Source of the DNA: Rhodobacterales bacterium CG2_30_65_12
GTDB lineage: Bacteria > Pseudomonadota > Alphaproteobacteria > Rhodobacterales > Rhodobacteraceae
Length of the DNA: 8,317 bases
Assembly (NCBI GenBank): GCA_001873585.1
Contig: MNZL01000066.1
Coordinates: 1-8,317, forward strand
Direction of reading: 5' to 3'
Part shown: positions 1-5,919 of the stretch, in pieces
Layout of the letters: every line of letters starts with the position of its first letter
Numbering within the stretch: the stretch's first letter is position 1
Made by a program: the position numbers and the translations under genes
The notes under the pieces: model-generated
What the model saw: only the letters and a program-made list of their open reading frames with translations
What the model was told of the DNA's origin: nothing
Databases searched by the model: none

Positions 1-99
1 CGGCTTGCCCTGCGCCTTGGCCTGCGTGCGCAGCGCCTCTGCCACGGCCTCCGACCCCAGCGCCCTGGCCACCGCGTCACCCGAGAGAAAGACCCTCAT
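1..99 (-). CDS. fdsB: NAD-dependent formate dehydrogenase beta subunit FdsB, N-terminal fragment (cut by window edge)
   Basis: Only the first 33 codons are inside the window; the gene runs off the left edge. The visible protein begins MRVFLSGDAVARALG, followed by a helix rich in Ala, Glu and Arg. This resembles the start of FdsB/NuoF-like subunits of the soluble NAD-dependent formate dehydrogenase, which carry FMN, the NAD site and a 4Fe-4S cluster and pass electrons from formate to NAD+ in the cytoplasm. Those catalytic parts lie outside the window, so the call rests on the N-terminus plus position. The start codon overlaps the fdsG stop as ATGA, which suggests translational coupling, and a strong ribosome-binding site (GGAGG at 107-111 on the minus strand, 7 nt spacing) fixes the start. 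FdsA, FdsC and FdsD would be expected further left. Confidence 0.8.
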   Translation of the reverse strand, partial: MRVFLSGDAVARALGSEAVAEALRTQAKAQGKP

Positions 100-557
100 T
101 GCCCCACCTCCGCCGCAAGCTTCGCCACCGTCGCCGCAGCCATCGGTTTGCCGTCGACCATCGCCGCCGGGCCGTTGGCGCAAAGCCCGAGGCAATAGAC
201 CGGCTCCACCGTCACCGCGCCATTGGCAGAGGTGCCATGCCACACGGTGCCGAGCGCTGCCAGCGCACCCTCTGCCAAAGCCACGCCGCCAACCGCCTGG
301 CAGGCCTCGGCGCGGCAGATTTTCACCATGTGGCGGCCCGCCGGAACCGTGAGGAAATCATGGTAGAAGCTCATCACCCCGTGCACCTCGGCCCGGCCGA
401 TATTCAGCGCTTCGGCGATCATCGGCACAGCGGCCTCGGGCACATGGCCAAAGCGGCTTTGCAGCCGGTGCAGGATCGGCAAAAGTGGGCCTTCGCGGCC
501 CAGTTCGGCGGCGATCTCGGTGGCGATGGTTTCGTGGTTTGGTGTGATGTCTGGCAT
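96..557 (-). CDS. fdsG: NAD-dependent formate dehydrogenase gamma subunit FdsG (NuoE-like 2Fe-2S protein)
   Basis: A 153-residue protein of the NuoE/thioredoxin-like 2Fe-2S ferredoxin family, the usual size for FdsG. Residues 1-75 form the helical NuoE N-terminal part, including a VHGVMSFYHDF segment at 58-68 typical of the family. The 2Fe-2S ligands are all present: C81 and C86 (CX4C in KICRAEACQ) and C122 and C126 (CX3C in YCLGLCANGP). In the family this subunit passes electrons within the cytoplasmic Mo- and FeS-containing formate dehydrogenase complex that makes NADH and CO2 from formate. The ATG at 557 was chosen because GGAG lies 6-7 nt upstream and it gives the normal length. An in-frame ATG at 602 has no ribosome-binding site. 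The stop overlaps the fdsB start. FdsG rather than respiratory NuoE is favoured by the short length, the adjacent FdsB-like start and the LysR neighbour. Confidence 0.9.
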   Translation of the reverse strand: MPDITPNHETIATEIAAELGREGPLLPILHRLQSRFGHVPEAAVPMIAEALNIGRAEVHGVMSFYHDFLTVPAGRHMVKICRAEACQAVGGVALAEGALAALGTVWHGTSANGAVTVEPVYCLGLCANGPAAMVDGKPMAAATVAKLAAEVGQ

Positions 558-603
558 GGTGGCTCCGACGTTGGTGAGGTCAGCACACATCAGATCGTGC
601 ATT

Positions 604-625
604 CGGAATCAATATCGCTATTCCG
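604..625. repeat. Inverted repeat CGGAAT-N10-ATTCCG upstream of fdsG
   Basis: The arms 604-609 and 620-625 are perfect 6-bp complements separated by 10 bases, and they overlap the proposed -10 region of the fds promoter. A second, interleaved dyad TATCG-N13-CGATA spans 613-635. Either could be an operator for the neighbouring LysR protein or another regulator. No function is shown by the sequence alone, and short dyads arise by chance. Confidence 0.3.
606..619 (-). promoter_or_regulatory. Shared 14-bp motif upstream of fdsG (copy 1)
   Basis: Plus-strand GAATCAATATCGCT matches GAAACCATATCGCT at 1566-1579 at 12 of 14 positions. This copy lies 49-62 nt upstream of the fdsG start. It overlaps the possible -10 hexamer, so it could be a promoter element or a common regulator site. 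Confidence 0.35.
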
Positions 626-640
626 TTAGTCGATAGTCAA
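611..640 (-). promoter_or_regulatory. Putative sigma70-type promoter of the fds operon
   Basis: On the minus strand, TTGACT (635-640) is a good -35 match. It is followed after 17 nt by CGATAT (612-617), or after 18 nt by GATATT (611-616), as a weaker -10. The start codon of fdsG would lie about 50 nt downstream. The -35 begins two bases after the lysR stop codon, so any activator site upstream of it would lie in the 3' end of lysR. A weak -10 fits a promoter that needs an activator, which is how LysR-controlled fds operons usually behave; that link is inference. Confidence 0.45.
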
Positions 641-642
641 AT

Positions 643-1527
643 TCAATCATTCGCCAATTCCGCCGCCTCATCGAGCAGGGCCTGCAGCACCGGCGTGTGC
701 GGCTCCTGCCAGGGCGCCACGAGGCCAACGGCGTGGCCCGGCGCCGCGCCCCGGATCGGCACGATAGCAAGCCCCTTGCCGCTGGCAAGGAAGTGAGCGA
801 GATCGCCGGGCAGCACCGTGACCCAAGCGCCGGTGGCAACATGGCTCACCAGCACCACGGTGGAATTGCTCTCCATCAGCGCCACCGGCTCGCAGCCCGC
901 CGCGCGGAAGGCGGCATTGACGATACGGCGATTCTGCATGTCGGGGGTGAGCAGGCACAGCCGGCTGCCGGAAAGCTCGTCCCAGCCGATCTCGGCCCGC
1001 GCGGCAAGCGGATGATCCGGGGCGCAAACCAGGGTGTAGGTTTCGCGGTAAAGTTCAACCGTCGACACCCGGCCGAGCGGCTCGTTGTCGAGATAGGAAA
1101 GCCCGGCGTCGCTTTCGAGATTGTCGAGCATGGTGAAGATTTCGGCGGAATTTCGGCTGAGGATGGTGAACGCCACGTTTGGGTGGCGCGCCGAGAAGCC
1201 GGCGGCGAGCCGCGACGCCCAGGTGAGCGCCGTCGGGATCACCGCAAGCCGCAAGTGCCCCGCCAGCCCCTCGCGCGAAAACCGCATTTCCTCGCGCAGC
1301 CGCCGGGCATCGCCGACAATCTGGCGCGCCCAGGTGAGCGCGCGTTGCCCCTCCGGCGTGAGGCCGCCATAGCGCGAGCCGCGCCGGACAAGCTGCACAC
1401 CGAGCTGATCTTCGAGCTGCTTGAGGCCGGTTGAAAGCGTGGGCTGGGTAATCCCGAGACTCTGAGCCGCCCGGCCGAAATGCTGCTCCTTGGAGAGCGC
1501 GAGAAACATTTCGAGCTTGGCGAGCAT
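643..1527 (-). CDS. LysR-family transcriptional regulator, probable regulator of fds
   Basis: A 294-residue LysR-type regulator of normal length. Residues 1-60 hold the winged helix-turn-helix (HFGRAAQSLGITQPTLST, then LKQLEDQLGVQLVRR and the wing GLTPEG). From about residue 90 to the end is a periplasmic-binding-protein-like effector domain (HLRLAVIPTAL, then TYTLVCAPDHPLA). Such proteins bind DNA as tetramers and usually activate a nearby operon when a small ligand binds. The gene lies 85 bp upstream of fdsG on the same strand, and fds operons in other proteobacteria are controlled by an adjacent LysR protein, so formate-dependent control of fds is the likely role. The ligand cannot be read from sequence. 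The ATG at 1527 gives the canonical N-terminus, although its ribosome-binding site is poor. A motif shared with the fdsG upstream region hints at autoregulation. Confidence 0.88.
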   Translation of the reverse strand: MLAKLEMFLALSKEQHFGRAAQSLGITQPTLSTGLKQLEDQLGVQLVRRGSRYGGLTPEGQRALTWARQIVGDARRLREEMRFSREGLAGHLRLAVIPTALTWASRLAAGFSARHPNVAFTILSRNSAEIFTMLDNLESDAGLSYLDNEPLGRVSTVELYRETYTLVCAPDHPLAARAEIGWDELSGSRLCLLTPDMQNRRIVNAAFRAAGCEPVALMESNSTVVLVSHVATGAWVTVLPGDLAHFLASGKGLAIVPIRGAAPGHAVGLVAPWQEPHTPVLQALLDEAAELAND

Positions 1528-1565
1528 GATCGGGCCTGTCTATCGGATGTGCGTTCTGCAATAGA

Positions 1566-1579
1566 GAAACCATATCGCT
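1566..1579 (-). promoter_or_regulatory. Shared 14-bp motif upstream of lysR (copy 2)
   Basis: Plus-strand GAAACCATATCGCT is the partner of the motif at 606-619. It lies 39-52 nt upstream of the lysR start, inside the 88-bp gap that separates lysR from sua5. No clear -35 hexamer is visible at 17 nt from it, so a regulator site is as likely as a promoter element. Confidence 0.35.
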
Positions 1580-1615
1580 TTGCCCGGGTGTGCGCCAGAT
1601 CGAACAGGTTTCGCC

Positions 1616-2569
1616 TCAAAGAGTCCCGCGCGGGGCGGCGGCTCGCCGCAGCCGGTCGTTGATCGCCAGCCCGAGCCCATGGTCGGGGATCGGGGAGACG
1701 GCGATGGGCGCATCGCCGCCAGCGTCGAGGGCGTGGAGATGGCCAAAGAGGTTGGCCGCCGCCTCGACCAGATCGCCCGAGGGCGAGAGGTTCAGCGCAG
1801 CTCCCTGCACCGGGCCGAAGCCCAGCAGCCGCTCGCCCGGACCAATGTTTTCAGCGTTCATCCGGATCGCGGCTTTTGGCGCGTAATGCGAGGCAAGCTG
1901 GCCCGGCGCATTGATCGCGCTGTCGGGCGCGGCGCGGGCGAGTGGCCCGCCAAGGCAGGCCTCCAGCGCCTCCGTGGGCAGCCCGCCGGGGCGCAGCAGA
2001 ACCGGGGCAGGATCAAAGCCGACGATGGTGCTCTCCACCCCCACCACGCAGGGTCCGCCATCGACCACCGCCGAAATCTTGCCGCCGAGCCCGGCCAGCA
2101 CATGCGCGGCGGTGATGGGCGAAATTCGCCCCGAGGGGTTGGCCGAGGGCGCGGCGACCGGTCGGCCGGCTTTGGCCAGCAGACGGCGGGCGAGCGGATG
2201 GTCGGGCACGCGCACCGCCACCGTCGGCAACCCGGCCGAGACCAGCGGCGAGAGCCCGGAGCCGTCGCGCAGTGGCAAGACCAGCGTGAGCGGGCCGGGC
2301 CAGAACGCCTGCGCCAGCCTGAGCGCCTCACCTGCCAGCACCGCAACAGCATGAACAGCAGCGAGGTTCGGCAGGTGCACGATGAGCGGGTTGAACCGGG
2401 GCCGCCCCTTGGCCTTGAAGATCCGCGCCACCGCGCTCGCGTTGGTGGCGTCAGCGCCGAGGCCATAGACCGTTTCGGTGGGAAAGCTCACCAGCTTGCC
2501 CGCTCGCAAAAGCGCGGCGGCGCGCGCGATCCCGGCGTCGTCGGGCGTGAGAGTTTCGGTCTGGCTCAT
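1616..2569 (-). CDS. L-threonylcarbamoyladenylate synthase, Sua5/YrdC/YwlC family
   Basis: A 317-residue two-domain Sua5 protein. It makes threonylcarbamoyl-AMP from threonine, bicarbonate and ATP, the first step of the essential t6A37 modification of ANN-decoding tRNAs; TsaBDE-type partners then transfer the group. The YrdC domain spans about 1-205, with FPTETVYGLG (29-38), the basic nucleotide-binding stretch KAKGRPRFNPL (52-62), WPGPLT (90-95) and SANPSG (142-147). HYAPKA (228-233) marks the linker into the C-terminal Sua5 domain, which single-domain YrdC/TsaC proteins lack. The ATG at 2569 gives the expected N-terminus; an AAGGA about 12 nt upstream is a distant ribosome-binding site. The reading frame stays open far upstream, but that is antisense to the acyl-CoA dehydrogenase. 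It lies upstream of lysR on the same strand (88-bp gap) and divergent from the acyl-CoA dehydrogenase. Confidence 0.93.
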   Translation of the reverse strand: MSQTETLTPDDAGIARAAALLRAGKLVSFPTETVYGLGADATNASAVARIFKAKGRPRFNPLIVHLPNLAAVHAVAVLAGEALRLAQAFWPGPLTLVLPLRDGSGLSPLVSAGLPTVAVRVPDHPLARRLLAKAGRPVAAPSANPSGRISPITAAHVLAGLGGKISAVVDGGPCVVGVESTIVGFDPAPVLLRPGGLPTEALEACLGGPLARAAPDSAINAPGQLASHYAPKAAIRMNAENIGPGERLLGFGPVQGAALNLSPSGDLVEAAANLFGHLHALDAGGDAPIAVSPIPDHGLGLAINDRLRRAAAPRGTL

Positions 2570-2602
2570 GACGCGGGGTTTTCCTTGCGGTCTCCGGCGG
2601 GC

Positions 2603-2632
2603 GGTATACCCTCCGACCGACCCTTCCCGCAA
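2603..2632 (-). promoter_or_regulatory. Putative promoter for sua5 with a palindromic -10 in the divergent intergenic region
   Basis: On the minus strand, TTGCGG (2627-2632) and TATACC (2603-2608) are 18 nt apart, a reasonable sigma70-like promoter for sua5. The -10 lies in a perfect palindrome, GGTATACC (2603-2610). A second TTGCGG occurs on the plus strand at 2585-2590, 14 nt before TATACC, so the region is partly symmetrical. The plus-strand spacing is too short for a standard promoter. The acyl-CoA dehydrogenase promoter must also lie in this 93-bp gap but is not clear. Confidence 0.35.
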
Positions 2633-2662
2633 GCCGGGGGGCAGGCCACCGAGGGAGGTTTC

Positions 2663-4375
2663 ATGCCATATCGCGCGCCCGTCAACGAGTTTCGCTTCAT
2701 GCTGCACCATGTGGTCGCCTATGATCAGGTGGCCGCCACCGACCGCTTTGCCGAGGCCGGGTTTGACACCGCGCTGGCGGTCGTCGAAGAGGCGGCGAAG
2801 CTGAACGACGCGGTGCTCGCGCCGCTGAATCGGGTGGGCGATAGCGAGGGCGCGGTGCTCGACGGCGGCGCGGTGCGCACGGCGACCGGGTTCAAGGCGG
2901 GCTACAAGGCGATAGCCGAGGGCGGCTGGGTTGGCATCGCCGGCGATCCGGCGTTTGGCGGCATGGGCCTGCCGTTCACGCTCAACGTGGTGTTCAACGA
3001 TATGATCTCGGGCGCGGTTCTGGCGCTGGGGCTGAACCCGCTGCTCACCCAAGGCCAGATCGAGGCGCTTGAGGCGCATGCGTCGGATGAGATCAAGGCG
3101 CTCTACCTGCCGAAGCTGATGCGCGGCGCATGGAGCGGCACGATGAACCTTACCGAGCCGCAGGCGGGCTCGGATGTGGGGGCGCTTTCCACCAGGGCTG
3201 CGCCGAGGGGCGATGGCACCTATGCGATCACCGGGCAGAAGATTTTCATCTCCTGGGGCGATCATGATTTTGGCGGCAACATCTGCCACCTCGTGCTCGC
3301 GCGTCTGCCTGACGCGCCGCCGGGCACACGGGGGATCAGCCTGTTCATGGTGCCGAAGCTCCTCCCCGATGCGGCAGGCGAGCCGGGCGAAGCCAATGCG
3401 CTGAAGGTGGTCAGCCTTGAGCACAAGCTCGGCCTGCACGCCTCGCCCACCTGCGTTATGGCCTATGACAGGGCCGTCGGCTGGCTTGTGGGTGAGGCTC
3501 ACAACGGGATGGCGGCGATGTTCACGATGATGAACAACGCCCGGCTGCAAGTCGGGGTGCAAGGCGTGGGCGTGGCCGAAGCGGCCTTCCAGCATGCGCT
3601 GGCCTTTGCGCTGGAGCGCAAGCAGGGGCGCACCCCGGTGCCGGGCGCGGGGGCGATCATCGACCACGCCGACGTGCGCCGGATGCTCACCGAGATGAAG
3701 GCCGAGATTTTTGCCGCCCGCGCCATCGCACTATCCTGTGCCGTGGCGCTCGATATGGCAAAGGCCACGGGCGAGGCCGACTGGGCCGCCCGCGCCGCGC
3801 TGCTTACGCCGGTGGCCAAGAGCTTCGGCACCGACGTGGCGCAGAAGGTGGCGCACCTTGGCATCCAGGTGCACGGCGGCATGGGTGTGATCGAGGAAAC
3901 GGGCGCGGCTCAGTTCGCCCGCGATGCGCGGGTGCTGACGATCTATGAAGGCACCAACGGCATCCAGGCGATGGACCTTGTCGGACGCAAAATGATGGAT
4001 CGGGGCGAGGCGGCATTTCACCTCTTCGACGAGGGCGAGAAGTTGGCCGAGATCGCCCGTGCCACAGTGCCCGACCTGGCCGAAAAAGTATGGAGTGCCG
4101 CAGAAGGCCTGCGCGAATGTGTCGAGTGGCTGGTGCAGCAGGAGATGCAGGAGCGCTTCGCTGGCGCTGTGGCGTTCCAGTCGGCCGCAGCTCGGGTGCT
4201 GGGGGCGTTCTACCACCTCAAGGCCGCGCATGCCGAGGGCGGCGCCGGCCCGCGCACTGCGCTCGCGCGGTTCTACATCGAGCGGCTCCTGCCTGAGCAC
4301 GAGGCGTTCATCGTTCAGGCTCGGTCTGGGGCGGCCGGGCTCTATGCGCTTTCGCATGACGATTTGGCACAATGA
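2663..4375 (+). CDS. Acyl-CoA dehydrogenase, DmdC-like family (long form with extra C-terminal domain)
   Basis: A 570-residue FAD-dependent acyl-CoA dehydrogenase, introducing the alpha-beta double bond into an acyl-CoA and passing electrons to electron-transfer flavoprotein. Visible in order: the MPYRAPVNEFRFML N-terminal extension of the long family, the FAD/substrate motif NLTEPQAGSD (162-171), GQKIFISWGDHD, the FAD-domain stretch QVHGGMGVIEETG, and YEGTNGIQ with E429 in the position of the catalytic base, then an extra C-terminal helical domain. This layout matches the family that includes the 3-methylmercaptopropionyl-CoA dehydrogenase DmdC of DMSP demethylation, but that family has many paralogues, so the substrate is open and I give no symbol. 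The ATG at 2663 follows GGAGG (2654-2658) and matches the family N-terminus; the frame is open upstream only as antisense of sua5. The stop is 8 bp before the MBL gene start at 4384. Confidence 0.9.
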   Translation: MPYRAPVNEFRFMLHHVVAYDQVAATDRFAEAGFDTALAVVEEAAKLNDAVLAPLNRVGDSEGAVLDGGAVRTATGFKAGYKAIAEGGWVGIAGDPAFGGMGLPFTLNVVFNDMISGAVLALGLNPLLTQGQIEALEAHASDEIKALYLPKLMRGAWSGTMNLTEPQAGSDVGALSTRAAPRGDGTYAITGQKIFISWGDHDFGGNICHLVLARLPDAPPGTRGISLFMVPKLLPDAAGEPGEANALKVVSLEHKLGLHASPTCVMAYDRAVGWLVGEAHNGMAAMFTMMNNARLQVGVQGVGVAEAAFQHALAFALERKQGRTPVPGAGAIIDHADVRRMLTEMKAEIFAARAIALSCAVALDMAKATGEADWAARAALLTPVAKSFGTDVAQKVAHLGIQVHGGMGVIEETGAAQFARDARVLTIYEGTNGIQAMDLVGRKMMDRGEAAFHLFDEGEKLAEIARATVPDLAEKVWSAAEGLRECVEWLVQQEMQERFAGAVAFQSAAARVLGAFYHLKAAHAEGGAGPRTALARFYIERLLPEHEAFIVQARSGAAGLYALSHDDLAQ

Positions 4376-4383
4376 GGGATGCG

Positions 4384-5322
4384 GTGAGCGCGCCGATCAC
4401 CTTTCCCTGGGACGAGCCCCCCGGCGAGGCACGGGCGGTCGAAATTGGCCCCGGCGCGCTCTGGATGCGGCTGCCGCTGACGATGATGAAGCTTGACCAT
4501 GTGAACGTCTATGCCTTCGAGGACGATGACGGCTGGACGATCATCGACACTGGCTTCGACACAAGTCACACGCGCCATATCTGGGCAAAGCTCATCGCCG
4601 GGCCGCTTGGTGGAAAGCCCATTGTCCGGGTGATCGTCACGCACCATCACCCCGATCACGTCGGCCTTGCCGGCTGGTTTCAGCGCGATCACGGGGCCGA
4701 ACTCATCACCACCCGCACCTCCTGGCTCTTCGCCCGGATGCTGCTGCTCGATGAGCAGATGGTGCCGGTGGACGAAACGCTCGCCTATTGGCGCTCGGCG
4801 GGGATGGAGGAAGACATCTATGAGGCGCGCCGGGTGCAACGCCCGTTCAACTATGTCGATCTCGTCGCCGACATGCCGCTGGGCTTTCGCCGGATCAAGC
4901 ATGGCGACGTGATCCGCTTCGGCGCGCGCGATTGGGATGTGCGCATCGGCAACGGCCATGCGCCGGAGCACGCGACGCTCTGGAGCCGCGATTGCGATCT
5001 GGTGATCGGCGGCGACCAGCTTCTGGCCACGATCAGCCCCAACCTTGGCGTCTATGCCACCGAGCCCGCAGCTGATCCGGTGCGCGCCTGGCTCGAAAGC
5101 TGCGCGGCGCTCTCGGAGTTCGCGCGTGACAGCCACCTCGTGCTGCCCGGCCACAAGCTGCCCTACCGGGGCCTGCCCACCCGGATGCGCCAGTTGATCG
5201 CCAATCACCATACCGCGCTCGACCGTTTGCTGGACGCGCTCGAAACCCCGCACACGGCGGTGGAGTGCTTTGCCGCGCTCTACAAGCGGCAAATCGGGGC
5301 GGCGAATACGGGCTTGCCCTAG
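4384..5322 (+). CDS. MBL-fold metallo-hydrolase, C-terminus lost by a frameshift
   Basis: A 312-residue metallo-beta-lactamase-fold hydrolase with a complete dinuclear metal site: HxHxDH as H87, H89, D91, H92 (THHHPDHVG), then H192 (GNGHAPEH), D211 (GGDQ) and H257 (LPGHKLP). The fold is related to glyoxalase II and LACTB2; the substrate is unknown, and the position behind an acyl-CoA dehydrogenase suggests a thioester or similar intermediate (inference). GTG at 4384 is preferred because GAGGG (4374-4378) lies 5 nt upstream and MSAPITFPWDEPP looks like the family N-terminus. An ATG at 4372 would overlap the previous stop as ATGA but has no ribosome-binding site. The frame ends abruptly at TAG 5320-5322. 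A convincing winged-helix C-terminus continues in another frame to 5426, so the intact protein would have about 347 residues. Confidence 0.87.
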   Translation: MSAPITFPWDEPPGEARAVEIGPGALWMRLPLTMMKLDHVNVYAFEDDDGWTIIDTGFDTSHTRHIWAKLIAGPLGGKPIVRVIVTHHHPDHVGLAGWFQRDHGAELITTRTSWLFARMLLLDEQMVPVDETLAYWRSAGMEEDIYEARRVQRPFNYVDLVADMPLGFRRIKHGDVIRFGARDWDVRIGNGHAPEHATLWSRDCDLVIGGDQLLATISPNLGVYATEPAADPVRAWLESCAALSEFARDSHLVLPGHKLPYRGLPTRMRQLIANHHTALDRLLDALETPHTAVECFAALYKRQIGAANTGLP

Positions 5323-5426
5323 TCGAGGCGATGGGGCACCTCAATCATCTCTTGCAAAAAGGGCGCATCACCAGGCAGAAGCGCGGCGACGGGGCCTGGG
5401 TCTGGCAACGGAGGCACGATGGCTAA
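5301..5426 (+). pseudogene. Out-of-frame C-terminal winged-helix remnant of the MBL-fold hydrolase
   Basis: Read from GGC at 5301, this frame encodes 41 residues starting GEYGLALVEAMGHLNHLL and continuing with GRITRQKRGDGAWVW, before TAA at 5424-5426. The pattern (helix with HLNxL, then GRIxR and a DGxWxW strand) is that of the C-terminal winged-helix domain of LACTB2-like MBL hydrolases. Adding one G near 5296-5302 joins it smoothly to KRQIG of the upstream frame. The stop then overlaps the next gene as ATGGCTAA, a normal operon junction. It is therefore the missing end of the preceding gene rather than a separate small gene, although ATG 5331 could in principle start one. Confidence 0.75.
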
Positions 5427-5880
5427 GACAAAACAGCGCCCGCCCGCCGAGGTTGCCAAGTGCGACGAAGACGCGCCGCTCACCGCCGAGCAAAAGCCGC
5501 TGCCTGAGGCGATTGGCGATATGCCCTATGAAGACAAGAGCCCGGCCGAATGGGCCTACGAGCGGCTCATCCTCTATATTCAGAATTTCGAGGACCAGCT
5601 CGACAACGAGCACGAAGTAGCGATGGGCTTCGCCGGCGGCGAGGTGGGCATTCTGCGCATCGAGGGGATCGGCTATTTCGATCCCGATCTTGTCACCTTC
5701 TACGGCACCGACGACGAGGGGACGAAAACCCAGCTTATCCAGCATGTGAGCCAGCTCAACGTGATGCTGCGCGCCGAGCCGCGCGAGGATACCGCCGAGC
5801 CGCCCAACCGGATCGGCTTCCGGCTGGCCGCAGATCTGGGCAAACATGGCTCGGGTGATATGGGCAAGAATGAGGGCTGA
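5419..5880 (+). CDS. Conserved small acidic protein of unknown function (DUF6173-like)
   Basis: A 153-residue soluble, acidic protein with no signal peptide or membrane segment. After a variable 35-residue N-terminal tail come the conserved-looking core segments SPAEWAYERLILYIQNFE, GFAGGEVGILRIEGIGYF, VTFYGTDDEGTKTQLIQH and RIGFRLAADL. From memory this resembles the DUF6173 family of alphaproteobacteria, whose function is not known to me; no catalytic motif stands out. The start is fixed by GGAGG (5410-5414, 4 nt spacing). The start overlaps the frameshifted end of the MBL gene by 8 bases, so it is the third gene of the acyl-CoA dehydrogenase/MBL operon. The next gene follows after 39 bp on the same strand with no clear terminator between. 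Confidence 0.75.
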   Translation: MAKTKQRPPAEVAKCDEDAPLTAEQKPLPEAIGDMPYEDKSPAEWAYERLILYIQNFEDQLDNEHEVAMGFAGGEVGILRIEGIGYFDPDLVTFYGTDDEGTKTQLIQHVSQLNVMLRAEPREDTAEPPNRIGFRLAADLGKHGSGDMGKNEG

Positions 5881-5919
5881 GGCCTTGCCGGGCCTGCTCG
5901 CCCAGCGCAGGATGGGGGC

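Noticed and set aside
558..602. Upstream ATG at 602 as the fdsG start, adding 15 residues
   Set aside because: No ribosome-binding site precedes it and it would place the start very close to the promoter; the ATG at 557 has GGAG and gives the family length.
594..620. A Mo-box in front of fdsG
   Set aside because: ATATCG is present at 612-617, but no CGWTAT partner lies at the 12-bp spacing, so the Mo-box pattern is not met.
1580..2662. Long plus-strand open frame running in frame into the acyl-CoA dehydrogenase, which would give a 931-residue protein
   Set aside because: It is antisense to sua5, low in family-like motifs and rich in Arg/Gly as expected for a shadow frame in GC-rich DNA. The ribosome-binding site and family N-terminus support the start at 2663.
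2570..3667. Minus-strand open frame extending sua5 upstream by 366 codons
   Set aside because: It lies antisense to the acyl-CoA dehydrogenase and has no recognisable domain; Sua5 proteins start at about the ATG at 2569.
4342..5292. 316-residue minus-strand open frame opposite the MBL gene
   Set aside because: It mirrors the MBL gene almost exactly and shows no motifs, while the plus strand has a complete metal site.
5293..5303. Programmed -1 ribosomal frameshift as the explanation for the MBL frame break
   Set aside because: The site ATC GGG GCG GC is not a canonical X XXY YYZ slippery heptamer and I see no clear stimulatory structure; an indel or sequence error is simpler.
5880..5895. Hairpin AGGCC-N6-GGCCT after the DUF6173-like gene as a terminator
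   Set aside because: The stem is only 5 bp and no T-run follows, so it does not qualify as an intrinsic terminator.
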